Positions 8,972-19,510 of a stretch of DNA of 64,000 bases are shown here, in pieces. The stretch is from Streptomyces omiyaensis. Lineage in GTDB: Bacteria > Actinomycetota > Actinomycetes > Streptomycetales > Streptomycetaceae. Position 1 is the first letter of the stretch, and every line of letters begins with the position of its first letter. Location: positions 210,222-274,221 of the forward strand of contig NZ_BMVV01000001.1 of the NCBI RefSeq assembly GCF_014650895.1. The letters run 5' to 3'. The translations under genes and the position numbers were made by a program. The notes beneath the pieces are model-generated. The model was not told where the DNA came from. It worked only from the letters and a program-made list of their open reading frames with translations, and made no database searches.

Positions 8972-9786
8972 CCGCCCGCGACGGGCCGGGGCTCCTTCGT
9001 CTCCACCGGGCGCGCGTCCGTGTCCTCCACCAGGTCGAGGAAGCGCGGGTCCGCCGCGACGTCCAGCAGCTCGCGCGGCGTCACCGGCGCCGACACGGCC
9101 TCGGGGTCGACCGAGAGCAGCACCCGGCTCTTCCCGTACGAGAACCTCAGGTACGAGCCGGTCGTGTCCGGCCCGTTCACCGGCATGGCCATCAGCTGCG
9201 CCTCGCGGTCCCCGTCGAAGGCGACGGTCTCGCAGACCCCCCGCTCCTCCGGCAGGTCCGGGCAGGGCGCGAGGGGCTCGTCGGTCGGCCGCACCGACAC
9301 GGCCATGCGGAAGGACGCGCCGCCCGCGGTGATCCGGTAGACCGCCACCTCGTCCTTGACCGGCCGGATCCCGGTGACCTTCTCCGGCAGCAGCTCGTCG
9401 AGGAGCGCGGCCACCCGCTGCTGGTGCGCCGCGCGGCGCTCCCGCTCGGCCGGGGACAGGCCGTCCGGGTTGTCGGGCGGGGTGACGCCCGGCGTCGCCT
9501 CCACGACCACCGGCGGGTAGCTCGCCCCCGGCGACGCCGACGGGGCGGGCGAGGACGGCACGGCGGCCGGCGTCGCGGGCGCCGGGTCGGACCCCGGCGG
9601 CAGGGCGATGCCGAGCGCCCCGGCGGTGACCGCGCCGAAGGCGGTCGTCGCGACGGCGAAGCGGGCCCGGGCCCGCCGCCTGCGCCCCTCGCGCACCGCG
9701 AGCGGAGCGAGGTCGGGCAGCGGCGGAAGCTCCGCGGCGGCGTGCTCCAGGGCCTGGCGGAGACGGATGTTCTCGTCGGTTTCCAC
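8968..9786 (-). CDS. Single-pass membrane protein paired with a SigE-family sigma factor
   Basis: The 272-residue product starts at GTG 9786, with GAGG 6 nt upstream and 8 nt after the sigma-factor stop, so the two form an operon. Residues 1-40 are cytosolic and end in a basic stretch (EGRRRRARARF). One membrane helix spans ~43-62, then a Pro/Ala/Ser linker and an extracellular domain with two cysteines (CPDLPEERGVCETV). Position and topology fit an anti-sigma factor or sensor, but no zinc-binding anti-sigma HxxxCxxC motif is visible, so the role is inferred from context. Confidence 0.75.
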   Translation of the reverse strand: METDENIRLRQALEHAAAELPPLPDLAPLAVREGRRRRARARFAVATTAFGAVTAGALGIALPPGSDPAPATPAAVPSSPAPSASPGASYPPVVVEATPGVTPPDNPDGLSPAERERRAAHQQRVAALLDELLPEKVTGIRPVKDEVAVYRITAGGASFRMAVSVRPTDEPLAPCPDLPEERGVCETVAFDGDREAQLMAMPVNGPDTTGSYLRFSYGKSRVLLSVDPEAVSAPVTPRELLDVAADPRFLDLVEDTDARPVETKEPRPVAGG

Positions 9787-9794
9787 AGCGGACC

Positions 9795-10358
9795 TCAGCT
9801 TCCTGTGATCGAGAGCCCGGCGTCGGCCAGGCGTACGCGGAGTCGGGCGAGGGAACGCGAGCACTGGCTCTTGACGGTGGCCTCGCTGCACCGCAGCAGC
9901 GAGGCCACCGAGGCCACGCTCTGGTCGTCCCAGTAGCGCAGCACGACCATCGCCCGGGCCCGCGGCGGCAGCTCGGCGAGGGCCGCGAGCAGCGTGACGC
10001 GCAGGTCCGTGTGGTCGGTGGCGGACTCCGGCACCGTGCCGCCGGTCCGGGTCAGCAGGAGCAGGTCCCGCAGCCGGCGCCGCCGCTCCGCCAGGAAGGT
10101 GCGGGTCAGCACCGTCTTGGCGTAGGCGTGCGGATGCTCGGCCGCGCCGGCCCGCCGCCAGTGCTGGTACAGCTTGGCCAGCGTGGTCTGGGTCAGGTCC
10201 CGCGCGGTCTCCGCGTCCCCGCAGAGCAGGTACGCCGTCCGGTAGAGCCGCTGCTGCGCCGAGCGCGCGAACTCCTCGAAGCCGGCGTCCGATCCCACGT
10301 CCACCGCCGCGCCCCCTCCCGCCACCGGATCGGGTCTCACTTCCGTCGACACCGCCAT
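9795..10358 (-). CDS. SigE-family ECF RNA polymerase sigma factor
   Basis: The 187-residue product has region 2 (FARSAQQRLYRTAYLLCGD ... DLTQTTLAKLYQHW) and region 4 (LPPRARAMVVLRYWDDQSV ... SEATVKSQCSRSLARLR) of ECF sigma factors, without region 3. It would direct RNA polymerase to a small regulon, probably controlled by the membrane protein encoded next. ATG 10358 has GGAG upstream. The gene is divergent from menG with about 115 nt between starts. Confidence 0.9.
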   Translation of the reverse strand: MAVSTEVRPDPVAGGGAAVDVGSDAGFEEFARSAQQRLYRTAYLLCGDAETARDLTQTTLAKLYQHWRRAGAAEHPHAYAKTVLTRTFLAERRRRLRDLLLLTRTGGTVPESATDHTDLRVTLLAALAELPPRARAMVVLRYWDDQSVASVASLLRCSEATVKSQCSRSLARLRVRLADAGLSITGS

Positions 10359-10474
10359 CGAACTCCCGCTCTCCTCGCCGTCGCGTGCTGTGTTCGACCG
10401 TCCTTGAGCACGCCCGGGCCCGAAAGGTTGAAGCGGTACGGGAGGAGAATCCGGCGGCTGCTTGAATGGGTTCC

Positions 10475-11170
10475 GTGACCCGAGCCAACCTGGACAAGAA
10501 GCCGCACGAAGTCGCCTCCATGTTCGACGACGTGGCGGCCAACTACGACCTCACCAACGACGTGCTCTCGCTCGGCCAGGACCGGAGATGGCGCAAGGAG
10601 GTCGCCAAGGCGGTCGACGCGCGCCCCGGGCAGAAGGTCCTCGACCTCGCGGCCGGCACCGCCACCTCCTCGCAGCCCTTCGCGCGGGCGGGTGCCTACG
10701 TCGTCCCGTGCGACTTCTCGCTCGGCATGCTCCGCGTCGGCAAGCAGCGGCACCCGTGGATGCCGTTCACCGCGGGCGACGGCACGAAGCTGCCCTTCCG
10801 GGACGACGTCTTCGACGCGGTCACCATCTCCTTCGGGCTGCGCAACATCCAGGACACCGAGCAGGCGCTGCGGGAGCTGTACCGGGTGACGAAGCCGGGC
10901 GGCCGGGTCGTCATCTCCGAGTTCTCGCACCCGACGTGGGGCCCGTTCCGCACGGTGTACGAGGAGTACCTGATGCGCGCGCTGCCGCCGGTCGCCCGTG
11001 CGGTCTCCTCCAACCCCGACGCGTACGTCTACCTCGCCGAGTCCATCCGGTCCTGGCCGGACCAGCCCTCGCTCGCGGCGCTCCTGCGGAAGGCGGGCTG
11101 GTCGAAGGTTGCGTGGCGCGACCTCACGGGCGGCATCGTCGCCCTCCACCGGGGCTACAAACACCCCTGA
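10475..11170 (+). CDS. menG: Demethylmenaquinone methyltransferase
   Basis: The 231-residue product is the UbiE/MenG SAM-dependent C-methyltransferase that converts demethylmenaquinone to menaquinone, the last ring step. Seen: [23 protein letters not shown] motif [10 protein letters not shown], the family signature [16 protein letters not shown] and [13 protein letters not shown] chose GTG 10475 (protein [10 protein letters not shown]), as in related proteins; an ATG at 10466 adds three residues. The only purine-rich ribosome site is too far from either, and TTGAAT ends 7 nt before the GTG, so the message may be leaderless. Confidence 0.92.
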   Translation: MTRANLDKKPHEVASMFDDVAANYDLTNDVLSLGQDRRWRKEVAKAVDARPGQKVLDLAAGTATSSQPFARAGAYVVPCDFSLGMLRVGKQRHPWMPFTAGDGTKLPFRDDVFDAVTISFGLRNIQDTEQALRELYRVTKPGGRVVISEFSHPTWGPFRTVYEEYLMRALPPVARAVSSNPDAYVYLAESIRSWPDQPSLAALLRKAGWSKVAWRDLTGGIVALHRGYKHP

Positions 11171-11325
11171 CCCCCCGCCGCGCGCCCGCGCGGGGCGCGG
11201 GGCGCGGGGCGTGGTCCATGCGCGGGGGTCCGGGGCAGGGCCCCGTTCCACGGGCGCGCGGGGTCCGTGGCGGGGCGGGGCCGTGGCGGGCGCGGCCCGT
11301 TCGGTGGCGGGCGGGGCGTGCGTCC

Positions 11326-11331
11326 TAGACT
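11326..11331 (+). promoter_or_regulatory. Probable -10 element of menJ
   Basis: TAGACT matches the Streptomyces TAGRRT -10 consensus and sits 39 nt before the GTG start. The -35 region is poor (no TTGAC-like hexamer at 17-18 nt). The 150 nt to its left are a G-rich spacer without a gene. Confidence 0.5.
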
Positions 11332-11370
11332 TCGGTACGACCTCATCGCCGACCTTTCGGGAGATTCGCC

Positions 11371-12657
11371 GTGACCGAGAAGCCCCTCTCCGAGCACAGC
11401 GCCGACGTGATCGTCGTCGGGGCGGGCCCGGCCGGCTCCACCACCGCGTACTACCTGGCCAAGGCCGGCCTCGACGTGCTGCTCCTGGAGAAGACGGCGT
11501 TCCCGCGCGAGAAGGTCTGCGGCGACGGCCTGACCCCGCGCGCGACGAAGCAGCTCGTCTCCATGGGCATCGACATCTCCGAGGAGGCCGGCTGGCTGCG
11601 CAACAAGGGCCTGCGGATCATCGGCGGCGGCGTCCGGCTCCAGCTGGACTGGCCCGACCTCGCCTCGTACCCGGACTACGGTCTGGTCCGCAAGCGCGAC
11701 GACTTCGACGAGCTGCTGGCCCGGCAGGCGCAGAAGGCCGGCGCCCGCCTGTACGAGCGCTGCAACGTGGGCGCCCCGATCGTCGACGACCGCACCGGCC
11801 GGATTACCGGCGTGCACGCCAGGCTCGGCGAGGAGAAGACCGAGGTCACCTTCCACGCGCCGCTGGTGGTCGCGGCCGACGGCAATTCGACGCGCCTCTC
11901 GCTGGCGATGGGTCTGCACCGGCGCGAGGACCGGCCGATGGGCGTCGCGGTCCGCACGTACTTCACGACCCCGCGGCACGACGACGACTACCTGGAGTCG
12001 TGGCTGGAGCTGTGGGACAAGCGGGGCGCGGAGGACCGCCTCCTCCCCGGTTACGGCTGGATCTTCGGCATGGGCGACGGCACGTCCAACGTCGGCCTCG
12101 GCATCCTCAACTCCTCCTCGGCCTTCCGCGAGCTGGACTGGCGCGAGGTGCTGAAGGCCTGGTGCGCCTCGATGCCGGAGGACTGGGGCTTCACGCCGGA
12201 GAACATGACGACGCCGATCCGCGGCGCGGCCCTCCCGATGGCCTTCAACCGCCAGCCGCACTACACGAAGGGCCTGCTGCTCGTCGGCGACGCGGGCGGT
12301 CTGGTCAACCCGTTCAACGGCGAGGGCATCGCCTACGCGATGGAGTCCGGCCAGATCGCCGCCGACGTGATCGTGCAGGCGCACGCCCGTGCCACGCCCG
12401 CCCAGCGCGAGCTGGCCCTGCTGAGCTACCCGCGGATCCTGAAGGACACCTACGGCGGCTACTACACGCTGGGCCGCGCCTTCGTGAAGCTCATCGGCAA
12501 CCCGAAGGTCATGAAGATCGCGACGCAGCGGGGCCTCACCCACCCGGTCCTGATGAAGTTCACGCTCAAGATGCTGGCGAACCTCACGGACCCGACGGGC
12601 GGCGACGCGATGGACCGCATCATCAACGGCCTGTCGAAGGTCGCGCCGAAGGCGTAG
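11371..12657 (+). CDS. menJ: Geranylgeranyl-reductase-family FAD enzyme, probable menaquinone reductase
   Basis: The 428-residue product has an N-terminal FAD dinucleotide fold (DVIVVGAGPAGSTTAYYLAKAG, residues ~12-33), the substrate-side CGDGLTPRA motif and the second FAD motif LLVGDAGGLVNPFNGEGIAYAM. The family reduces isoprenoid double bonds; the mycobacterial homologue MenJ partially saturates the menaquinone side chain. Location next to menG and the nuo operon supports that role here rather than lipid or chlorophyll metabolism. GTG 11371 has GGGAG upstream. Membrane association is likely through the lipid substrate. Confidence 0.85.
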   Translation: MTEKPLSEHSADVIVVGAGPAGSTTAYYLAKAGLDVLLLEKTAFPREKVCGDGLTPRATKQLVSMGIDISEEAGWLRNKGLRIIGGGVRLQLDWPDLASYPDYGLVRKRDDFDELLARQAQKAGARLYERCNVGAPIVDDRTGRITGVHARLGEEKTEVTFHAPLVVAADGNSTRLSLAMGLHRREDRPMGVAVRTYFTTPRHDDDYLESWLELWDKRGAEDRLLPGYGWIFGMGDGTSNVGLGILNSSSAFRELDWREVLKAWCASMPEDWGFTPENMTTPIRGAALPMAFNRQPHYTKGLLLVGDAGGLVNPFNGEGIAYAMESGQIAADVIVQAHARATPAQRELALLSYPRILKDTYGGYYTLGRAFVKLIGNPKVMKIATQRGLTHPVLMKFTLKMLANLTDPTGGDAMDRIINGLSKVAPKA

Positions 12658-12663
12658 GCCCCC

Positions 12664-12734
12664 GGGCCGGGCGGCTCGCCCGGCCCCGGCCACGGCGAAG
12701 GGCCGTCGCTCCCCCGAGGAGTGACGGCCCTTCG
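12664..12734. terminator. Double hairpin between menJ and the NlpC/P60 gene
   Basis: The first stem is GGGCCGGGCG (12664-12673) with 12677-12686, loop 3 nt. The second is CGAAGGGCCGTC (12696-12707) with its exact complement at 12723-12734. The genes converge, so the second, symmetrical hairpin can stop both transcripts. Confidence 0.8.
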
Positions 12735-12750
12735 TGGCGTGCGGGCGGGG

Positions 12751-13650
12751 TCAGAGGATCCGGACGGCGCCCGAGGGGGTGTCCCAGTCGAGGGAGCGCT
12801 CGACGACACCGGTGGAGGGGTTCTGCGCGCCGACGTACTTGCCGCCGCCGACGTAGATGGCGACGTGGTACGAGCCGCTGCGGCTGCCCCAGTAGAGGAT
12901 GTCGCCCGGCTGGAGGTTGCTCAGGGAGACGGAGGTGCCCCGGGAGGACTGGTCGCCGGAGATGCGCGGCAGGTCGATGCCGGCGGCGCGGTAGGCGGCC
13001 TGGACGAGGCCGGAGCAGTCCCACGAGTTGGGGCCGGTGCCGCCCATGACGTAGGCGTCGCCGACCTGGGCGCGGGCGAAGGCGACGATCGAGGCGGCGG
13101 AGCCGGAGGCGACCTGGTTCGACTCGGAGGATGAGTCGCTCTTCGACGCGGAGGAGTCCGAGGAGCCGGAGGAGTCGGAGGCCGAGGTGGAGGTCAGCCG
13201 GGTGCGGTCGCTGTCGCGGGAGGCGCGGGCCTCGGCGGCGGCGCGGGCCTCGGCGGCGGCGCGCTCGGCCTCCGCCTTGGCCTCGGCGGCCTGGCGGGCC
13301 TTCTCGGCGCGCTCGGCCTCGGCCTTGCGGTCGGCCTCGGCCTTGGCCTTCTTGGCCTCCTGGGCGGCCTTCTGCAGGGCGGCGGTCTCCTGGGCCTGGA
13401 GGCTCTGGTCGAGGGCCTCCTGCTCGGACGCCTCGGCGGAGGCGGCCACGGCGCTGGAGAGGTCGATGCCGAGCGAGCCCAGCGTGGGCATCTCGATGGT
13501 CTCGGTCACCGGCTCGGCATTCGCCGGTCCGGCAGCACCGGCCACCGCGATGGTGCTGAGGACACCACCGGCAACTCCGGCGCGGAGCGCGAGCTTCGAG
13601 GCGCTGCGGCGGGGCTTCCGGTGGCTGGGTATGTGAGCGGTCTGGGACAT
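12751..13650 (-). CDS. Secreted NlpC/P60 peptidoglycan hydrolase
   Basis: The 299-residue product has a signal peptide (residues ~1-45, ending GPANAEP) and an Ala/Glu/Lys-rich coiled coil (~75-145, with QAAEAKAEAERAAAEARA). A Ser-rich linker follows, then a C-terminal NlpC/P60 domain with catalytic Cys in NSWDCSGLVQAAYRAAG and His in SGSYHVAIYVGGG. Such DL-endopeptidases remodel the wall in growth and sporulation. ATG 13650 gives a normal signal peptide but lacks a clear ribosome site; ATG 13725 in frame has GAGGAAG upstream and would add 25 residues. I saw no ydaO (c-di-AMP) riboswitch core in its leader. Confidence 0.88.
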   Translation of the reverse strand: MSQTAHIPSHRKPRRSASKLALRAGVAGGVLSTIAVAGAAGPANAEPVTETIEMPTLGSLGIDLSSAVAASAEASEQEALDQSLQAQETAALQKAAQEAKKAKAEADRKAEAERAEKARQAAEAKAEAERAAAEARAAAEARASRDSDRTRLTSTSASDSSGSSDSSASKSDSSSESNQVASGSAASIVAFARAQVGDAYVMGGTGPNSWDCSGLVQAAYRAAGIDLPRISGDQSSRGTSVSLSNLQPGDILYWGSRSGSYHVAIYVGGGKYVGAQNPSTGVVERSLDWDTPSGAVRIL

Positions 13651-14213
13651 GGGTACAACCGCTATCAGGGCTTCACGGTTCCCTTCAAGAAACGTGGGTT
13701 GCGCCACAGTTACGACCGGAACCATCCAATCCGCTTCCTCGGCGCCTTTATTGACGCCGTAACGGGCAAATCGGGCACGGCTCATTCTGCCCTTGATCAC
13801 GGGTTTTCGATGAGATGCCCGGATTGCCCTTCGCTTACCACCTCTTGACGCCGATGGCCAAGCCCCGTTCTTTTCGGCCGTCAGATGAGTGACGCAGGTC
13901 ACATCGGCGTCTCGTGAACGCGTGCACACGGACCCGGGTCGTCCACTTCCGTCCCGCCGGCCCCCCGGACGGGCGACCCGGCGTCCTTTATCACCCGGAC
14001 GCGTCCACTGCCAATTTGCTTGCACTGTCCATCTCTTGATAGAGCGCCACCGCTCCGACCAGCGATTTCCGGTCCGAATGTCACACCTGGTGATCACCTG
14101 GGCGCTTCACGCGACAAGATCACCGCTCATCCGGCTTCATGATCCTTCGTCAGGTGGTGGAGATCACAAATCCGTTGGCGACCCCCGTGTCGCAGATCAC
14201 AGAGGGGCGGGCT

Positions 14214-14219
14214 TAAGAT
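14214..14219 (+). promoter_or_regulatory. Probable -10 element of the nuo operon
   Basis: TAAGAT is a good -10 match in an AT-rich pocket (GCTTAAGATACG). The -35 region is weak, as is common for activated Streptomyces promoters. A start near 14226 places the Rex-type site just inside the transcript. Confidence 0.5.
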
Positions 14220-14235
14220 ACGCGGACGTCAGGCT

Positions 14236-14251
14236 TGTGAACTGCCTCACA
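14236..14251. promoter_or_regulatory. Candidate Rex operator (ROP) of the nuo operon
   Basis: TGTGAACTGCCTCACA matches the Streptomyces Rex consensus TGTGAACNNNTTCACA at all but one position. Rex is an NADH/NAD+ sensor known to repress respiratory genes in this genus. The site lies ~10 nt downstream of the predicted transcription start, a position suited to repression. Confidence 0.7.
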
Positions 14252-14356
14252 TGGGGGCGATCTTCCCGGGCGACCCCGGGACCCCGGGACCGCCCCGGGG
14301 TGCGCGAGCCGGCAGTGCGGTCCAACGGTCAAGGACGACTGGAAGGAGCGAGGAGC

Positions 14357-14716
14357 GTGAATGCGTACGCGCCCATCCTCGTGCTCGGTGCCCTGGGTGC
14401 GGGGTTTGCGATCTTCTCCGTGGTCATGGCCACGCTAATCGGGCCAAAGCGGTACAACAGGGCAAAACTTGAGGCGTACGAGTGCGGCATCGAGCCGACA
14501 CCGACGCCCGCCGGGGGAGGCCGCTTCCCCATCAAGTACTACCTGACGGCGATGCTCTTCATCGTCTTCGACATCGAGATCGTCTTCCTCTACCCCTGGG
14601 CGGTCACCTTCGACGCCCTGGGGCTTTTCGGGCTCGTGGAGATGCTGCTCTTCGTGCTCACCGTCTTCGTCGCCTACGCCTACGTGTGGCGGCGCGGCGG
14701 CCTGGAATGGGACTGA
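14357..14716 (+). CDS. nuoA: NADH-quinone oxidoreductase subunit A
   Basis: The 119-residue product has three membrane helices and the family signatures YECGIEPTP and RFPIKYYLTAMLFIVFDIEIVFLYPW. It forms part of the membrane arm near the quinone site of complex I. GTG 14357 is preceded by an AGGAG motif. First gene of a 14-gene operon; nuoB starts 17 nt later. Confidence 0.97.
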   Translation: MNAYAPILVLGALGAGFAIFSVVMATLIGPKRYNRAKLEAYECGIEPTPTPAGGGRFPIKYYLTAMLFIVFDIEIVFLYPWAVTFDALGLFGLVEMLLFVLTVFVAYAYVWRRGGLEWD

Positions 14717-14733
14717 GGGGCTGAGGAGCACCC

Positions 14734-15288
14734 ATGGGACTCGAAGAGAAGCTGCCCAGCGGTTTCCTGCTGACCACCGTCGAGCAGGCCGCGGGCTGGG
14801 TCCGGAAGGCCTCCGTCTTCCCCGCGACCTTCGGCCTCGCCTGCTGCGCCATCGAGATGATGACGACCGGCGCCGGCCGCTACGACCTCGCCCGCTTCGG
14901 CATGGAGGTCTTCCGCGGCTCGCCGCGCCAGGCCGACCTCATGATCGTCGCCGGCCGGGTCAGCCAGAAGATGGCACCCGTCCTGCGGCAGGTCTACGAC
15001 CAGATGCCCAACCCCAAGTGGGTCATCTCCATGGGCGTCTGCGCCTCGTCGGGCGGCATGTTCAACAACTACGCGATCGTGCAGGGCGTCGACCACATCG
15101 TGCCGGTCGACATCTACCTCCCCGGCTGCCCGCCCCGCCCGGAGATGCTGATGGACGCGATCCTCAAGCTCCACCAGAAGATCCAGGGCTCCAAGCTCGG
15201 CGTCAACGCCGAGGAGGCGGCCCGCGAGGCGGAGGAGGCGGCGCTCAAGGCGCTGCCCACCATCGAGATGAAGGGTCTGCTGCGGTGA
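14734..15288 (+). CDS. nuoB: NADH-quinone oxidoreductase subunit B
   Basis: The 184-residue peripheral subunit carries cluster N2, the last iron-sulfur centre before menaquinone. Ligands are visible as C37-C38 ([10 protein letters not shown]), C103 (MGVCASSGG) and C132 (LPGCPPRPE). Its stop overlaps a GTG that begins a 31-codon frame bridging to nuoC. Confidence 0.97.
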   Translation: MGLEEKLPSGFLLTTVEQAAGWVRKASVFPATFGLACCAIEMMTTGAGRYDLARFGMEVFRGSPRQADLMIVAGRVSQKMAPVLRQVYDQMPNPKWVISMGVCASSGGMFNNYAIVQGVDHIVPVDIYLPGCPPRPEMLMDAILKLHQKIQGSKLGVNAEEAAREAEEAALKALPTIEMKGLLR

Positions 15289-15380
15289 CCGACGCACACG
15301 CGGCCACCGGGCCGCAGTCGACGACGAAAGCCGCGCCCCTGCGCCGCGCGGGCGGAGAAGGGAACGGGACCGCACGATGA
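15285..15380 (+). CDS. Possible 31-residue coupling peptide between nuoB and nuoC
   Basis: The GTG at 15285 overlaps the nuoB stop (GTGA), and the TGA at 15378 overlaps the nuoC ATG (ATGA). The product would be 31 residues ([20 protein letters not shown] and 11 more) with no known domain. The frame exactly fills the 88-nt gap, so it may serve only to carry ribosomes from nuoB to nuoC. Coding status is unproven. Confidence 0.4.
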   Translation: MTDAHAATGPQSTTKAAPLRRAGGEGNGTAR

Positions 15381-16108
15381 GCGACGAGACCCCGAACCCC
15401 GAGAAGGAGCTGTCCGAGCAGAACCTGCCCGGGCAGCGCGGAGAACACGGGGAGGAGGTACGGCTCCAGCGCGGCATGTTCGGCGCGAACAACGGCGGCG
15501 ACACCTCCGGCTACGGCGGCCTCGTCCGCTCCATCCGGCTCCCCGGCGCGGCCGCCCGCCCCTACGGCGGCTGGTTCGACGAGGTCGCCGACGAGCTCGA
15601 AGGCGCCCTGGAGGAGCAGGGGCTCGTCCCCGAGAACGCCATCGAGAAGACGGTCGTCGACCGGGGCGAGCTCACCTTCCACATCGAGCGCGAGCACCTC
15701 GTCCGCGTCGCCCGCACCCTGCGCGACGACCCGGCGCTCCGCTTCGAGCTCTGCACCGGCGTCTCCGGCGTCCACTACCCGGGCGACAAGGGCCGCGAGC
15801 TGCACGCCGTCTACCACCTGCGCTCGCTCACCCACGGGCGGCTGATCCGGCTGGAGGTCTCGGCCCCCGACCACGACCCGCGGATCCCCTCGCTCACCGC
15901 CGTCTACCCGACGAACGACTGGCACGAGCGCGAGACCTACGACTTCTTCGGGATCGTCTTCGAAGGCCACCAGGCCCTCACCCGGATCATGATGCCGGAC
16001 GACTGGCAGGGCCACCCGCAGCGCAAGGACTATCCGCTCGGCGGCATCGCCGTCGAGTACAAGGGCGCCCAGATCCCGGCTCCGGACCAGCGGAGGTCGT
16101 ACTCGTGA
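15377..16108 (+). CDS. nuoC: NADH-quinone oxidoreductase subunit C
   Basis: The 243-residue product ends with the 30-kDa-subunit signature [16 protein letters not shown] ... [21 protein letters not shown]. An actinobacterial N-terminal extension precedes the conserved domain. It is separate from nuoD, unlike the fused NuoCD of E. coli. Peripheral arm, near NuoD. The stop overlaps the nuoD GTG. Confidence 0.96.
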   Translation: MSDETPNPEKELSEQNLPGQRGEHGEEVRLQRGMFGANNGGDTSGYGGLVRSIRLPGAAARPYGGWFDEVADELEGALEEQGLVPENAIEKTVVDRGELTFHIEREHLVRVARTLRDDPALRFELCTGVSGVHYPGDKGRELHAVYHLRSLTHGRLIRLEVSAPDHDPRIPSLTAVYPTNDWHERETYDFFGIVFEGHQALTRIMMPDDWQGHPQRKDYPLGGIAVEYKGAQIPAPDQRRSYS

Positions 16109-17424
16109 ACACCGCATCAAGCCCCCGCGAGACCACCGAGGGCACCGTCTACACGGTCACCGGCGGCGACTGGGACGAGGTCGTCCGGTCCGCCGCGAAG
16201 GCCGACGACGAGCGGATCGTCGTCAACATGGGCCCGCAGCACCCGTCCACCCACGGCGTGCTCCGGCTCATCCTGGAGATCGACGGCGAGACCGTCACCG
16301 AGGCCCGCTGCGGCATCGGCTACCTCCACACCGGCATCGAGAAGAACCTCGAGTACCGGACCTGGACGCAGGGCACCACCTTCGTCACGCGCATGGACTA
16401 CCTCACCTCGTTCTACAACGAGACGGCGTACTGCCTCGGCGTGGAGAAGCTGCTCGGCATCACCGACGACATCCCCGACCGGGCCAGCGTCATCCGGGTC
16501 CTCCTCATGGAGCTCAACCGGCTCTCCTCGCACCTGGTCTGCATCGCCACCGGCGGCATGGAGCTCGGCGCCACCACGATCATGATCTACGGCTTCCGGG
16601 ACCGCGAGATGATCCTGGACCTGTACGAGCTGATCACCGGCCTGCGCATGAACCACGCCTACATCCGGCCCGGCGGCCTCGCCCAGGACCTCCCGCCCGG
16701 CGGCGTCGACGCCGTGCGCGAGTTCGTGAAGACCATGAAGAAGAACCTGCCGGAGTACGACAAGCTCGCCACCGGCAACCCCATCTTCAAGGCCCGCATG
16801 CAGGACGTCGGCTACCTCGACCTCACCGGCTGCATGGCCCTCGGAGCCACCGGACCGATCCTCCGGTCGGCGGGCCTCCCGCACGACCTGCGGAAGACCG
16901 ACCCGTACTGCGGCTACGAGAACTACGACTTCGAGGTCCCCACCGCCGACACCTGCGACTCCTACGGGCGCTTCCTCGTCCGCCTGGAGGAGATGCGCCA
17001 GTCGCTGCGGATCGTCGAGCAGTGCCTCGACCGCCTGGAGCCCGGCCCGGTCATGGTCGGCGACAAGAAGATCGCCTGGCCCGCGCAGCTCGCCCTCGGC
17101 CCCGACGGCCTCGGCAACTCCCTCGACCACATCAAGAAGATCATGGGCACCTCCATGGAGGCCCTGATCCACCACTTCAAGCTGGTCACCGAGGGCTTCC
17201 GGGTCCCGGCCGGCCAGGCCTACGCGGCCGTCGAGTCCCCCAAGGGCGAGCTCGGCGTGCACGTCGTCTCCGACGGCGGCACCCGCCCCTTCCGGGTCCA
17301 CTTCCGCGACCCGTCCTTCACCAACCTCCAGGCCATGGCCGCGATGTGCGAGGGCGGCCAGGTCGCCGACGTCATCGTCGCCGTCGCCTCCATCGACCCC
17401 GTGATGGGAGGCGTCGACCGATGA
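16105..17424 (+). CDS. nuoD: NADH-quinone oxidoreductase subunit D
   Basis: The 439-residue 49-kDa-type subunit contains [15 protein letters not shown] and [16 protein letters not shown] and ends DPVMGGVDR. With NuoB it forms the quinone-binding pocket; the conserved His in the QHPSTHG loop lines it. GTG 16105 overlaps the nuoC stop. Confidence 0.97.
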   Translation: MNTASSPRETTEGTVYTVTGGDWDEVVRSAAKADDERIVVNMGPQHPSTHGVLRLILEIDGETVTEARCGIGYLHTGIEKNLEYRTWTQGTTFVTRMDYLTSFYNETAYCLGVEKLLGITDDIPDRASVIRVLLMELNRLSSHLVCIATGGMELGATTIMIYGFRDREMILDLYELITGLRMNHAYIRPGGLAQDLPPGGVDAVREFVKTMKKNLPEYDKLATGNPIFKARMQDVGYLDLTGCMALGATGPILRSAGLPHDLRKTDPYCGYENYDFEVPTADTCDSYGRFLVRLEEMRQSLRIVEQCLDRLEPGPVMVGDKKIAWPAQLALGPDGLGNSLDHIKKIMGTSMEALIHHFKLVTEGFRVPAGQAYAAVESPKGELGVHVVSDGGTRPFRVHFRDPSFTNLQAMAAMCEGGQVADVIVAVASIDPVMGGVDR

Positions 17425-18160
17425 CGGAGAACGTCAGCCTCGGGATGCCCCAGCTTCCCGCCCCCGCCTACCCGGACGACGTCCGGGCCCGGCTGGAGGA
17501 GGACGCGAAGGCGATCATCGACCGCTACCCGGACTCCCGCTCCGCGCTCCTGCCGATGCTGCACCTCGTGCAGTCGGAGGAGGGCCACGTGACCCGTACC
17601 GGCATGCAGTTCTGCGCCGACACGCTCGGCCTGACCACCGCCGAGGTCACCGCGGTCGCCACCTTCTACACGATGTACCGCCGCAAGCCGTCCGGCGACT
17701 ACCAGGTCGGCGTCTGCACCAACACGCTCTGCGCGGTCATGGGCGGCGACGCCATCTTCGAGGAGCTCAAGGAGCACCTCGGCGTCGGCAACGACGAGAC
17801 CACCGCGGACGGCAGGATCACGCTCGAGCACATCGAGTGCAACGCGGCCTGCGACTTCGCCCCCGTCGTGATGGTCAACTGGGAGTTCTTCGACAACCAG
17901 ACCCCGGAGTCGGCCAAGAAGATGGTCGACGACCTCCGCGAGGGCCGCACCGTCGAACCCACCCGCGGCGCCCCCCTGTGCACCTTCAAGGAGACCGCCC
18001 GGATCCTCGCCGGCTTCCCCGACGAGCGCCCCGGCGCCGTCGCGGCCACCGGCGGTGCCGGCCCCGCCTCGCTGGTCGGCCTCCGCCTGGCCAAGGGCGA
18101 GGCCCCGCAGACCCGAATCGTCCACCCGCGCGGCGAGGCAGCCGGTCAGGAGGGAGCGTG

Positions 18161-18161
<1 letters not shown>
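17421..18161 (+). CDS. nuoE: NADH-quinone oxidoreductase subunit E
   Basis: The 246-residue thioredoxin-like [2Fe-2S] subunit has ligands in [11 protein letters not shown] and [15 protein letters not shown]. It works with NuoF in the NADH-oxidising module. The C-terminal ~70 residues extend beyond the E. coli subunit and are Gly/Ala-rich. ATG 17421 overlaps the nuoD stop. Confidence 0.96.

Positions 18162-19506
<1,345 letters not shown>

Positions 19507-19510
<4 letters not shown>

Larger units (their letters stand above)
13651..14356. other. Long divergent regulatory region between NlpC/P60 and nuoA
   Basis: About 700 nt without a convincing gene and visibly less GC-rich than its neighbours. 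It holds the leader of the NlpC/P60 gene on the left. On the right are four (A/T)GATCAC motifs (14091, 14117, 14161, 14194), one of them inside the palindrome GGTGATCACC (14089-14098), then the nuo -10 element and a Rex-type operator. Confidence 0.7.

Noticed and set aside
13651-13900. Possible ydaO (c-di-AMP) riboswitch in the leader of the NlpC/P60 gene
   Set aside because: Such riboswitches occur before wall hydrolases in Streptomyces, but I could not find the conserved core in this stretch.
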